Below, one piece after another: positions 45,397 to 55,200 of a stretch of DNA of 64,000 bases. Position 1 is the first letter of the stretch; each line of letters begins with the position of its first letter. The notes beneath the pieces were generated by a model, which saw only the letters and a program-made list of their open reading frames with translations, had not been told where the DNA came from and ran no database searches. Made by a program: the position numbers and the translations under genes. This stretch comes from Phaeovulum molybdatiresistens (lineage in GTDB: Bacteria > Pseudomonadota > Alphaproteobacteria > Rhodobacterales > Rhodobacteraceae): assembly GCF_023544865.1 (NCBI RefSeq), contig NZ_JAMJFX010000003.1, forward strand, positions 62,001 to 126,000, given 5' to 3'.

Positions 45397-46741
45397 CGTT
45401 GGGCTTGTCCTTCTGCGGTCGGCCGTTCGGATCGACCCAGTGTAGCAACGCCAGCCCCAGAAGGAAAAGCACGATAAGCGGCGTTATGCCGATGGCCTGA
45501 TTGCCGCTTACTTGCGTGGCCCAGCCGATGGTTAGCGGCGCCACGAAGGACGTGGCCTTGCCGGTCAGGGCGTAAAGGCCAAAGCTTTCGGTGATCTTGT
45601 CGGGATCGGACTGGCGCACCATCATCGTCCGGCTGGCCGATTGCAGCGCCCCCCCGCCCGCGCCGATCAGCCCGCCGATCACGAAAAAGGCGATGTCGGG
45701 CAGGCGGCTTTCGGGGCCGACGGCAAGGCCAAAGACAGCGTCGCGCGACACAAAGACCACCGCGATCACCACCAGCGTCAGAAGAATGACGTTGAAGATG
45801 ATCACGCGCTTGGGGCCAAAGCGGTCATCGGCCTTGCCCCCGATCCAGGCGAATGTGGCGCCGGTGATCGTGCCCAGAATGCCGAAAATCCCCACCTGCA
45901 CGATCGACCAGCCCAGCACCCCGGCGGCATAAAGCCCGCCAAAGACATAGATCCCGTTCAGCGCATCGCGGTAGCACATCGACGACATCAGATAGGCCAG
46001 AAGGCTGCGGTTGTGGGGCAGCTGTGCCATCGTCGCGCGCAGTTCCGGCCAGGCGCCGCGCACCGCGGCACGGACGGGCAGCGCCTCGGGGCGACGGATT
46101 TCGCGCACCCACAGGAAGAACGGCACCATGAACACCGCATACCAGATCGCCACCAGCGGGCCCACCGATCGCGTCCCCTCGCGCATCTCGGGGTCAAGGC
46201 CCAGGATCGGGGCGATACCGATCAGCGTGACCCCGCTGGCGTTTTCCGCCAGCAGCGTCAGCATCACGATCAGCGCCACCATGCCGCCCAGATAGCCAAA
46301 GGCCCAACCAGACCCCGACACCCGGCCCATCCGGTCGCGCCCCGCAAGATCGGGCAGCATGGCATTGGTGAAGATGGTGGCGAATTCCATGCCGATCAGG
46401 CCGATGGCAAAGCATAGCATCACGAAGATCAGGCTGAAATCGCCCGGCGCGGCATACCATAGCCCCCCGGCACCCAGCACATACATCACCGAAAAGACCC
46501 AGATGAAGCCGATGCGCCCGCCCGCCTTGTCGGCGATGGCGCCCAGGAAAGGCGCCAGAACCGCGATCACCAGCCCCGTCAGCCCGATGCCATAGCCCCA
46601 GACCGTCTGCGCCGCGGTGCCCGAGCCCAGAAGCTCTTTCATGTAGGGGGCGAAGATGAAGGTCAGCAGCAGCGTGTTGTAGGGCTGGCTGGCCCAGTCA
46701 AAGAAATACCAGCCCCAGATCCGTTTGCGCGCGTCGACCAT
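45383..46741 (-). CDS. MFS transporter, UMF1/Atg22-like
   Basis: A 452-residue polytopic carrier with about 12 hydrophobic helices. The N-terminus (IWGWYFFDWASQPYNTLLLTFIFAPYM) and the GYLGGMVAL segment match the UMF1 group of MFS proteins, which includes yeast Atg22-like vacuolar effluxers. Substrates of bacterial members are not known. It heads a tight minus-strand operon with mepA and the phytase-like gene. Confidence 0.88.
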   Translation of the reverse strand: MVDARKRIWGWYFFDWASQPYNTLLLTFIFAPYMKELLGSGTAAQTVWGYGIGLTGLVIAVLAPFLGAIADKAGGRIGFIWVFSVMYVLGAGGLWYAAPGDFSLIFVMLCFAIGLIGMEFATIFTNAMLPDLAGRDRMGRVSGSGWAFGYLGGMVALIVMLTLLAENASGVTLIGIAPILGLDPEMREGTRSVGPLVAIWYAVFMVPFFLWVREIRRPEALPVRAAVRGAWPELRATMAQLPHNRSLLAYLMSSMCYRDALNGIYVFGGLYAAGVLGWSIVQVGIFGILGTITGATFAWIGGKADDRFGPKRVIIFNVILLTLVVIAVVFVSRDAVFGLAVGPESRLPDIAFFVIGGLIGAGGGALQSASRTMMVRQSDPDKITESFGLYALTGKATSFVAPLTIGWATQVSGNQAIGITPLIVLFLLGLALLHWVDPNGRPQKDKPNDVFA

Positions 46742-46824
46742 GCTGCCCCCTTGCGGCCGGTTCCGGCCTTTGGCGGATCAAGCCCGAATTCGCGGGGGCG
46801 TGCAAGCGCGGGTTGAACGCTGCG

Positions 46825-47355
46825 TCAAACCTGGGGCGGCCACGGTCTCTGGCCATCCGCCGCGATCCAGGCCTGCACCCAGTCGGGCAGCGCCGGGCTT
46901 TCGGGCGGTTTGCCCAGACGGTCCATCACCTGCGCGGGCGGCACGATCCCCGCATCCGAGGTGAACGCGGCCCGGATCAGGATCTGGCTGCAACATTCCC
47001 CTTGCCGCCACATGCTTTGATCCATGTAAAAGAAGCGCGCATCCCAGCCGATGCAGCGCGAATGCATCGTGATGCGATGAAAGGCCTTGATGCGGCGGCG
47101 ATAGCGGGTCGAATTGCCCGCCACCGCGATGCCCCAGCCGGTGTCCTTCAATACCTGCCGCAGGCCGGTGCGCGCCAACAGCGGGATGCGGCCCAGATCG
47201 AACAGCGTCAGCGTGCGGCCGTTGTTCAGCTCCATCCAGGGGTCAAGATCCCAGGGCCAGCAGATGTGATGCGACACATGCGTGCCCAAGACCGGCAACG
47301 CCGGGGCGTTGCGAAACTTCAGCCGTTCCTTGGCCAGACGGATAAACGGATACAT
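46825..47355 (-). CDS. Thioesterase-like (hot-dog fold) protein
   Basis: A 176-residue protein resembling 4HBT/THEM-type acyl-CoA thioesterases: VSHHICWPWDLDPWMELNNGRTLTLFDLGR is the typical hot-dog helix with Asp/Asn positions, followed by GWGIAVAGNSTRYRRRIKAFHRI and ARFFYMDQSMWRQGECCSQILIRAAF. The likely reaction is hydrolysis of an acyl-CoA; the substrate is unknown. I choose the ATG at 47355 because GGAGG stands 5 nt upstream; a GTG two codons earlier is an alternative. It stands alone downstream of a divergent yggT gene. Confidence 0.8.
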   Translation of the reverse strand: MYPFIRLAKERLKFRNAPALPVLGTHVSHHICWPWDLDPWMELNNGRTLTLFDLGRIPLLARTGLRQVLKDTGWGIAVAGNSTRYRRRIKAFHRITMHSRCIGWDARFFYMDQSMWRQGECCSQILIRAAFTSDAGIVPPAQVMDRLGKPPESPALPDWVQAWIAADGQRPWPPQV

Positions 47356-47497
47356 CGGCACCTCCTGTCGTCGTCCGCCTGCCGCGCCGGGCCGGCAAGG
47401 TCAACCGCAAACGTTGCGGCACATCTGGCGCGGCTTGCGGTTGCAAGCGGGGCCGGTCTGACATACTTCCTTGCCAACCGCAGCCCGGAGGTTTCGT

Positions 47498-47791
47498 ATG
47501 ATCACGCTGTTTCAGGCGCTGAACCTGATCCTGGATATCGTCTGGTTCATCATGATCGCCCATATCATCCTGAGCTGGCTGATCAATTTCCAGGTGCTGA
47601 ACATCCGCCAGCCGCTGGTGGCGCAGATCTGGTATGGCCTCAATAACCTGCTGGAACCGATTTACGCCCCGATCCGCCGGTTCCTGCCCAATACCGCAGG
47701 CCTTGATCTGGCGCCGCTGGTGGCCTTCATCATCCTGATCATCGCCCAACGCGCGCTGATCAACAATGCAGGCTTCTTCTACGGTTATTAA
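47498..47791 (+). CDS. YggT family membrane protein
   Basis: A 97-residue inner-membrane protein with two hydrophobic helices (LILDIVWFIMIAHIILSWLI and LAPLVAFIILIIAQRALI) and the YggT motif LLEPIYAPIRRFLPNTAGLDLAPL between them. YggT proteins have been linked to osmotic stress and cell-division-associated functions; the mechanism is unclear. The ATG at 47498 follows CGGAGG. It ends 3 bp before the recQ start, so the two form an operon. Confidence 0.9.
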   Translation: MITLFQALNLILDIVWFIMIAHIILSWLINFQVLNIRQPLVAQIWYGLNNLLEPIYAPIRRFLPNTAGLDLAPLVAFIILIIAQRALINNAGFFYGY

Positions 47792-47794
47792 GTC

Positions 47795-49846
47795 ATGAGC
47801 GCGCCTTCGCCCGAGGCGCTTCTGGCGCAGGTTTTCGGATTCCAGTCCTTCCGCCCCGGTCAGGAAGAAATCGTCCGTGCCGTGATCGCCGGGCGCAACA
47901 CGCTGGCGATCATGCCGACCGGCGGGGGCAAGTCGCTGTGCTATCAGCTGCCCGCGCTGTGCCGCGACGGGGTGACGGTGGTGCTCTCGCCGCTGATCGC
48001 GCTGATGCGCGACCAGGTCCGCGCCCTGCGTGCCGCCGGGGTCGAGGCGGGGGCGCTGACATCCGGCAATACCGATGCGGAAACCGAAGAGGTCTTTGCC
48101 GCCATTGATGACGGGCGGCTGAAGCTGTTGTATATGGCGCCGGAACGGCTGGCCTCGGGCGGGGCGGTGGCGCTGTTGCGCCGCGCAGGCGTGTCGCTGA
48201 TCGCCGTGGATGAGGCGCATTGCGTCAGCCAGTGGGGCCACGATTTCCGCCCCGATTACCTTCGCATCGGCGAATTACGCCGCACACTGGGCGTGCCGCT
48301 GGCCGCCTTCACCGCCACCGCGGATGAGGAAACCCGCGCCGAGATCATCACCCGGCTGTTCGATGGCACGGCGCCCGAAACCTTTTTGCGTGGCTTTGAC
48401 CGGCCCAACATTCATCTGGCGTTCGAACCCAAGGACCAGCCCCGCCGCCAGATCCTGGATTTTGCCGCCGCCCGGCGTGGCCAGTCCGGCATCGTCTATT
48501 GCGCGACGCGGGCGAAAACCGAAACCATCGCGGCGGCGCTGCGCGAGGCGGGCCATACCGCCTGCCATTATCACGGCGGCATGGACGCCGATGACCGGCG
48601 TGAGGTCGAGGCGCGGTTTCAGCGGGACGACGGGCTGATCGTCGTGGCCACCATCGCCTTTGGCATGGGCATCGACAAACCCGACATCCGCTGGGTCGCC
48701 CATGCCGATCTGCCCAAGTCGATCGAGGGCTATTATCAGGAAATCGGTCGCGCGGGCCGTGATGGCGCGCCCGCCGAAACGCTGACCCTTTATGGCCCCG
48801 ACGACATCCGCCTGCGCCGCGCCCAGATTGATGAGGGGCTGGCGCCCCCGGACCGCAAGGCTGCCGATCACGCCCGCCTGAACGCGCTGCTGGGCCTGGC
48901 CGAGGCGACCGGCTGTCGGCGTCAGCGCCTTCTGGCCTATTTCGGCGAAGAGTCCGGGCCTTGCGGCAATTGCGACCTGTGCGACACGCCGCCCGATCTG
49001 TTCGACGCGACCGAGGCGGTTCGCAAGGCGCTGTCGGCGGCGCTGCGCACGGGGGAAAGCTTTGGCACGGGTCATCTGATCGAGATCCTTCTGGGCAATG
49101 CCACCGACAAGATCACCACGCGCGGGCATGACCAGTTGCCGACCTTCGGCGTGGGGCGCGACCTGTCGCGCGCGCAGTGGCAGGCGGTGTTCCGGCAGAT
49201 GATGGGCCATGACCTGATCCGCCCCGATGCCGAACGCCACGGCGCGCTGGTGATGACCGAAGCCGCCCGCCCCATTCTGCGCGGCGAGGCGCAGATCACG
49301 CTGCGGCGCGACCTGATCCGCAAGGCCACCGCCCGCCCGGTTGTGCGCACGCTTGTGTCCGAGGAGGATGCGCCGCTTCTGTCCGCGCTCAAGGCCAAGC
49401 GCCGCGCCCTGGCCGAGGCGGCGGGCGTTCCGGCCTATGTCGTCTTCCCCGACCGCACCCTGATCGAGATGGCCGAGGTGCGGCCCACGACGCTGGATGC
49501 GATGGCGCGGATCAACGGGGTCGGCGCCAAGAAGCTGGAAAGCTATGGCACCGCTTTCCTGGAGGTGATCTCCGGCGCGGCCGAGCCGATGCATCCGGCG
49601 CGCCGCCGTCTGGCCGGGCGCGAGGCGGGTGGCCTGTTCGACCGTCTGGCCGAGGTTCAGCTGGGCCTGGTCCGCGGCGCCGATGGCCACGACCGCTATC
49701 TCAGCTGTCCGCCGGCAACATTGCGCCGGATCGCCGAAACACGACCCCGCACCCGGGCCGATCTGCTGCGTGCGGGGCTGGCGGATCAGAAGCTGGACCG
49801 CTTCGGCGATGCGTTCCTGCAGGCAATCGCCGCGTTTGAAGGCTGA
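47795..49846 (+). CDS. recQ: ATP-dependent DNA helicase RecQ
   Basis: A 683-residue 3'-5' helicase for recombination and fork repair. Motif 0 is FGFQSFRPGQEEIV, Walker A MPTGGGKS (residues 40-47), motif II VDEAHCVSQWGHDFRPDY, and the second RecA lobe has GIDKPDIRWVAH and QEIGRAGRDG. The zinc module has CRRQRLLAYFGEESGPCGNCDLC. A winged helix and an HRDC domain (MARINGVGAKKLESYG) follow, with a further HRDC-like C-terminal extension. Length is slightly above the 610 of E. coli RecQ, as in many alphaproteobacteria. It converges with the hybrid kinase at 49853. Confidence 0.96.
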   Translation: MSAPSPEALLAQVFGFQSFRPGQEEIVRAVIAGRNTLAIMPTGGGKSLCYQLPALCRDGVTVVLSPLIALMRDQVRALRAAGVEAGALTSGNTDAETEEVFAAIDDGRLKLLYMAPERLASGGAVALLRRAGVSLIAVDEAHCVSQWGHDFRPDYLRIGELRRTLGVPLAAFTATADEETRAEIITRLFDGTAPETFLRGFDRPNIHLAFEPKDQPRRQILDFAAARRGQSGIVYCATRAKTETIAAALREAGHTACHYHGGMDADDRREVEARFQRDDGLIVVATIAFGMGIDKPDIRWVAHADLPKSIEGYYQEIGRAGRDGAPAETLTLYGPDDIRLRRAQIDEGLAPPDRKAADHARLNALLGLAEATGCRRQRLLAYFGEESGPCGNCDLCDTPPDLFDATEAVRKALSAALRTGESFGTGHLIEILLGNATDKITTRGHDQLPTFGVGRDLSRAQWQAVFRQMMGHDLIRPDAERHGALVMTEAARPILRGEAQITLRRDLIRKATARPVVRTLVSEEDAPLLSALKAKRRALAEAAGVPAYVVFPDRTLIEMAEVRPTTLDAMARINGVGAKKLESYGTAFLEVISGAAEPMHPARRRLAGREAGGLFDRLAEVQLGLVRGADGHDRYLSCPPATLRRIAETRPRTRADLLRAGLADQKLDRFGDAFLQAIAAFEG

Positions 49847-49852
49847 CAGGCC

Positions 49853-52075
49853 CTAGCCCGCTTCGTCGTCGCTGCCGATCGGGGGGCGGGCGTCCGCTGG
49901 CTGATGGGCGCGGATCATGTCGGCGATCGCCGTCTTTTTCAGCGGCTTGGTCAGATAGTGATCGACCCCCGCGGCAAAGATTGAATCGCTGTCGCCATCC
50001 ATCGCATGGGCGGTCAGCGCGCAGATCGGGGTGTGCGCCCCCGCCACCCCTTCGGCCGCCCGGATCGCGCGTGTCGCTTCACGGCCGTCCATCTCGGGCA
50101 TGGAAATATCCATGAACACAAGATCGGGGCGGAACGCGGTCCACAGATCCACCGCCTCGCGCCCGTTATTGGCAAAGCGCAGGTCGATGTCGAAATCCTG
50201 CACCATCTTGCGAAACACCAGCTGGTTGGTGCGATTGTCCTCGGCCGCAAGAATGCGCATCTGCCGCAGTTCCGCGGGGGGCGGTGCGGGCGGGTCGGGC
50301 GGCGTGGCGGCCGCATCGGGGTGTGACAGCGCCTGAAGCGTGCGGAACAGGTTCGATCGCAGCACGGGCTTTTCAAGGCATCCCGCCAGTTCCGCGCGCA
50401 TCCGGCCATCGCCCATCGCCTCGGGGTCCGAGGTCAGCAGCAGGATCGGGGCTGCCACCCCGCGTTCGCGCAGCTTTTCGACCAGCGCCATGCCGTCCAT
50501 TTCGGGCATCTGATGGTCGGTCAGCACCACATCGAATCGCGCGCCATCTTCCAGCACCCGAAGCGCCTCGGCGCTGGATCGGCACAGGGTCACATCCAGA
50601 CCATAGGTTTCCAGCTGGCGTTCCAGGATGACGCGGTTGATCAGCAGATCGTCGATCACCAGGGCCGCCTTGAGCGTGATCGGCGGCCCGGTCTTTTCCG
50701 TCGGTTCGGCGGGTTCCGCCACGGGCACCACGACCTTGAACCCGAAGCAGGATCCCTTGCCGGGTTCGCTGTCCACCCAGACCGCGCCGCCCATCAGCTC
50801 GACCAGCTGGCGGGTGATGGTCAGGCCAAGGCCGGTGCCCTCGAATTTGCGGTTGGAATCGCTTTCGACCTGATTGAATTCGCCGAACACGTGATCAAGG
50901 AGTTCGGGCGCGATGCCGATGCCGGTATCTTCAACGGTGACATGCAGTTCATATTCGCTGGTGGCCCGTTCGAACCCGACCACGCGCGCCAGCACATGGC
51001 CTGCAGTGGTGAACTTGACCGCATTGCCCAGAAGGTTGGTCATGATCTGGCGCATGCGGCCCGGGTCGGCCACGAACCGCGTCGGCAGGAACAGGTCGTA
51101 ATCGACCAGCAGCTTCACCCCCTTGTCCTTGGCCGTGGGCTGCAGCAGCACCATCACCTCATGCACGCAGCGTTCCAGATCAAAGACTTCGGGGTAAAGT
51201 CGCAGGCGTTCCGCCTCGATCTTGGAATAGTCCAGCACGTCATTGATGATGGTCAACAGCGCCTCGCCCGAGGATTTGATCGTTTCGGCATAAAGCCGTT
51301 GATCCTCGGTCAGGTCGGTTTCCGCCAGCAATTCGGCCATGCCCACGACCCCGTTCATGGGGGTTCGGATCTCATGGCTCATGTTGGCCAGGAAGGCGGA
51401 TTTGGCGCGGCTGGCGGCCTCGGCCCGGCGGCGGGCTTCCTCCAGCTCGGCTTCGCGCTGGATCGTGCTGGTGATGTCCTGGGCCAGGCAGACAAGGTCG
51501 CCATCTTCGGCCCAGCGGTCGATCAGCTTGATGTGGCGGCCATCCGGTGTGTGCAGGATGAAGGGGTCGATATGGCTGCCGCGGATGCGAGCGACCATTT
51601 CGTGGTGCCAGTCCAGCGGGTCGCGACCGCCCATGTCGACCATGCCGTGCCGGGCCACCAGTTGCAGCACCGAATCATAGGTCACCCCGGGGGTCAGCGC
51701 GATGTGTCCGCGAAAGAACGACAGATAGGCGCGGTTGGCCACCACCAGCCGCAGGTCGCCATCAAAGACGGCAAAGCCGTCGCGGATGGTTTCCAGCGCG
51801 TCCCACAGCCGACGCTGCGCGATCTGGGCCACCGAATGGGCGCGCTGCAGATCGTCGCGCACCTTGGTGTTTTCCCCCTTCAGCGATTCGGCCTCGGTCA
51901 GGGCGCGCTGCAGGCCGTGGCGCTGCTGCACGATCTGGTCCGAGAGCGCGCGTGCATGTTGCGCAAGCTTCTGGTTTGCGGCGAAAAGTTCGCGTTTCTT
52001 CTGTTCCAGCAGCCGTTCCGCCGCAAGGCGCGCGCGGCGTTCCTGCGCCAGCTTGTCCACGATACTGCTTTGCAT
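49853..52075 (-). CDS. Hybrid histidine kinase with PAS and two receiver domains
   Basis: A 740-residue cytoplasmic kinase. A long coiled coil (~1-90) precedes a PAS domain (~90-200, LETIRDGFAVFDGDLRLVVAN). The dimerisation motif FLANMSHEIRTPMNG has H234. The ATPase domain (~340-450) shows VEDTGIGIAPE and GTGLGLTI. Receiver 1 (~465-580) has VIDD and VVLTDHQMPEMDG; receiver 2 (~600-720) has AAEDN and LVFMDISMPEMDG. No Hpt domain or membrane span is present. No regulator gene is adjacent, so it is an orphan, and output probably goes through a separate Hpt or regulator. Confidence 0.92.
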   Translation of the reverse strand: MQSSIVDKLAQERRARLAAERLLEQKKRELFAANQKLAQHARALSDQIVQQRHGLQRALTEAESLKGENTKVRDDLQRAHSVAQIAQRRLWDALETIRDGFAVFDGDLRLVVANRAYLSFFRGHIALTPGVTYDSVLQLVARHGMVDMGGRDPLDWHHEMVARIRGSHIDPFILHTPDGRHIKLIDRWAEDGDLVCLAQDITSTIQREAELEEARRRAEAASRAKSAFLANMSHEIRTPMNGVVGMAELLAETDLTEDQRLYAETIKSSGEALLTIINDVLDYSKIEAERLRLYPEVFDLERCVHEVMVLLQPTAKDKGVKLLVDYDLFLPTRFVADPGRMRQIMTNLLGNAVKFTTAGHVLARVVGFERATSEYELHVTVEDTGIGIAPELLDHVFGEFNQVESDSNRKFEGTGLGLTITRQLVELMGGAVWVDSEPGKGSCFGFKVVVPVAEPAEPTEKTGPPITLKAALVIDDLLINRVILERQLETYGLDVTLCRSSAEALRVLEDGARFDVVLTDHQMPEMDGMALVEKLRERGVAAPILLLTSDPEAMGDGRMRAELAGCLEKPVLRSNLFRTLQALSHPDAAATPPDPPAPPPAELRQMRILAAEDNRTNQLVFRKMVQDFDIDLRFANNGREAVDLWTAFRPDLVFMDISMPEMDGREATRAIRAAEGVAGAHTPICALTAHAMDGDSDSIFAAGVDHYLTKPLKKTAIADMIRAHQPADARPPIGSDDEAG

Positions 52076-52208
52076 TCCGCCGAACCCGTCCCAAAGTTCC
52101 GATCCGGGCAGATTGGCAAATGGCCGTGAAATAAGGCTTAACCCCCGCAGGCATTGTCAGCAAAGCCACGCCGTGACACCATCCCCGCATCGGAGCGGAG
52201 GAGTTTTC

Positions 52209-55200
52209 ATGCGTGCCATCCTGTTTGCGGTTTTCGCCGCCTTTGCCTTCCCCGCTTTTGCCCAGGACGCGCCCTTGGTGCCCGAACGTCGCATGGTCCT
52301 GTCCGAAGGGGTCGATCTGGTGGGCCGCGATCTGGCGCAGATCTTCGACACCACGCTGGATGCCTGCGAGGCCGCCTGCCTGACCGATCCGCGCTGCGAG
52401 GCGATGACCTATAACGCCCGTTCGCGTGCATGTTTTCCGAAAGCCGCCGTCACCGGGTCATTGCCCTATCAGGGGGCCTATTCGGGCCATGTCCGCGCGG
52501 CTGCGGCGGGCGCGCAGGCGCGGGCGGCGACCCGGGCGGCGGATCTTGGGTTTCTGCCCGACGACATGCTGCGCGCGGCCCATGATCAGGCGCGCGCCTT
52601 GGGCCGCACCCATGTGACAGGCGACTGGTCCGAAGCTGATCTGCTGGAGGCGCTGGCCACCGCGCGGGCGGCGGGCGATGGCGCGCAGGCGCTGCGGCTT
52701 TTGGGCGCGGTCCTGAACCTGACCGATGCCGCCGACCAATGGATCGACTACGCCCGCCTGACGCTGGAAGCCCCCGCGCCGGATAGGCCCGAGGCCGCGC
52801 ACCGCGCCGCGCTGGCCGCCGTGAACGGCTATCTGCGCGCGCCATCCGCCCCCGTTCAGGCCGAGGCGCTGATGGTGCTGGCCCAGGCCGAGGCGCGCGG
52901 GGGCGCGACCCGCGCCATCGTTCCCGCCCTGCGCCTGGCAACCCGGCTGTCGCCGCGACAGGACATCGCCGCGGCGCTTGACGATGCGATCGGCAAATAC
53001 GGCTTTCGCATCGTCGAACACCGGGTGGAGTCCAACCTTGCCAGCCCCCGCCTTTGCGCGGTTTTTTCCGAGGATCTGGCCCGTGGGGTGGATCACGCCA
53101 GTTTCGTGCAGCTGCCCGAACCGGCCCTGTCGGTTGAGGCCGAGGCCAATCAGCTGTGCGTGGCAGGGCTTCGGCACGGCGCGCGGCTGGCGCTGACCTT
53201 CCGCGAAGGGCTGCCCGCCGCCTCGGGCGAAAGCCTGGCGCGGGATGTGACGATCACCGCCTATGTCCGCGACCGCGCGCCCGCGGTGCGTTTTCCGGGC
53301 CGCGCCTACGTTTTGCCGCGTGCGGCCGATGCCGGATTGCCGGTGGAAACCGTGAACACCAAGGCGCTGAATCTGCGGCTGATGCGGGTGTCCGACCGCA
53401 ACCTGGTCGCGGCGCTGCGCGACGATTACTTTGCCCGCTCGCTTGATGTCTGGTCGGCCGATCATTTTGCCGAAACCCTGGCCGAAGAGGTCTGGACCGG
53501 CACGGCCCAGGTGGGGATGGAGGTCAACCGCGACATCACCACCCGCCTGCCCGTGCAACAGGTGACCGGCCCGCTGGGCCCCGGCATCTATGCGCTGCAA
53601 GCCTCGGTCCCCGGGGCGGATGTCTATGAAAACCCGCCCGCAACGCAGTGGTTCGTGATCTCGGATCTGGGGCTTGCGACCTGGTCCGGGGTGGATGGGC
53701 TGACGGTGGTGGTGCGCGGCCTGTCCGATGCGGGCCCGCGCGCGGGCGTAGCCGTGGAACTGGTGTCGCGCGCCAATGCGGTGATTGCCACCGCGCAGAC
53801 CGATGCCGAGGGCGTCGCCCGTTTTGCCCCGGCGCTGACCGCGGGGCGGGGGTCTTCGGCCCCGGCGCTGGTGCGGGTGGCGCAGGGCGAGGACATGGCC
53901 TTCCTGTCACTGACCGATGCGGAATTCGACCTGTCCGACCGCGGGGTCGAGGGGCGCCCGCCCGCGCCGCCGATCGACCTGTTCCTGACCACCGATCGCG
54001 GCGCCTATCGCGCGGGGGAAACGGTGAACGCCACGATTCTGGCGCGCGACGGCGCGGCCCGGGCGCTGCCGGCGCTGCCGCTGACGGCGGTGCTGATGCG
54101 CCCCGACGGCGTGGAATATGCCCGCGGCCTTGCCGATCCGGTGGGGGCTGGCGGTCATGTTGCGGCCTTCCCGATCGGCGCCGCCGCCCCGCGCGGCACC
54201 TGGCGGCTGGATGTCTTTGCCGATGTAAAGGCCCCGCCGTTGGCCTCGGCGCGCCTGTTGGTCGAAGATTTCTTGCCCGAACGGATCGACTTTGACCTGA
54301 CCTTGCCCGAAGTCCCCCTGGCCGCCGATGCCCTGTCCGATCTGGGCCTTGCCGCGCGTTATCTGTTCGGGGCGCCCGGCGCGGATCTGCAGGTTGAGGG
54401 CGAGATGCGGCTGACCGCCGCCACCGCCCTGCCGGGCTGGGAAGGTTTCCGCTTTGGCCGCCATGACGAGCCCTTCCCCCCGCGCTTTGAGGCCGTGGAC
54501 CTGGCGCAGACCGATGCATCGGGGCAAGCCACGATCACCCTGCCGCGCCCCGATCTTGGCGCCGACGCGGTCCCGCCGCTGGAGGCCGCACTGACGGTTC
54601 GCGTCCGCGAAGGTTCGGGCCGGCCGGTAGAACGCACCATCACCCGCCCGCTGCTGCCCGCCGATCCGGTGATCGGTATCCGTCCGCTGTTTCAAGGCGA
54701 TGCGGTGTCCCAAGGCGCCGAGGCGGGTTTCCAGCTTGTGGCGCTGGGGCCCGATGCCCGACCCGTGCCGATGCAGCTGCGCTGGGTGCTGAACCGGGTT
54801 GAAACGCGGTATCAATGGTATGCGCTGTATGGCTCCTGGAACTGGGAAGCCGTCACGGCCCGCACCCGCATTTCCGAAGGCACGGTGACGCTGGACGGTA
54901 CCGCCCCCGCACAGATCGCCGCGCCGGTGGACTGGGGCCGGTATGAGCTGGTGGTGGAACGGCTGGGCGGGCCCTATACGGCGGCCTCGGTCGGGTTCGA
55001 TGCGGGCTGGTATGCCGCCGCCGACACGATCGCCAGCCCCGACCGGCTGGACCTGTCGCTGGACCAGCCGCGCTACCGCGCGGGCGATACGGCGCGGCTG
55101 CGCATCGCGGCCCCGGCGGATGGCGTGGCGCTGATTTCGGTCCTGTCGAACCGGGTGATCGCGCTGAAGACCGTGCCGTTGACGGTTGGCGACACCGTGG

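Noticed and set aside
51735..52208. N-terminal extension of the alpha-2-macroglobulin frame
   Set aside because: It overlaps the divergent kinase gene; the signal peptide begins at 52209 after a GGAGG site.
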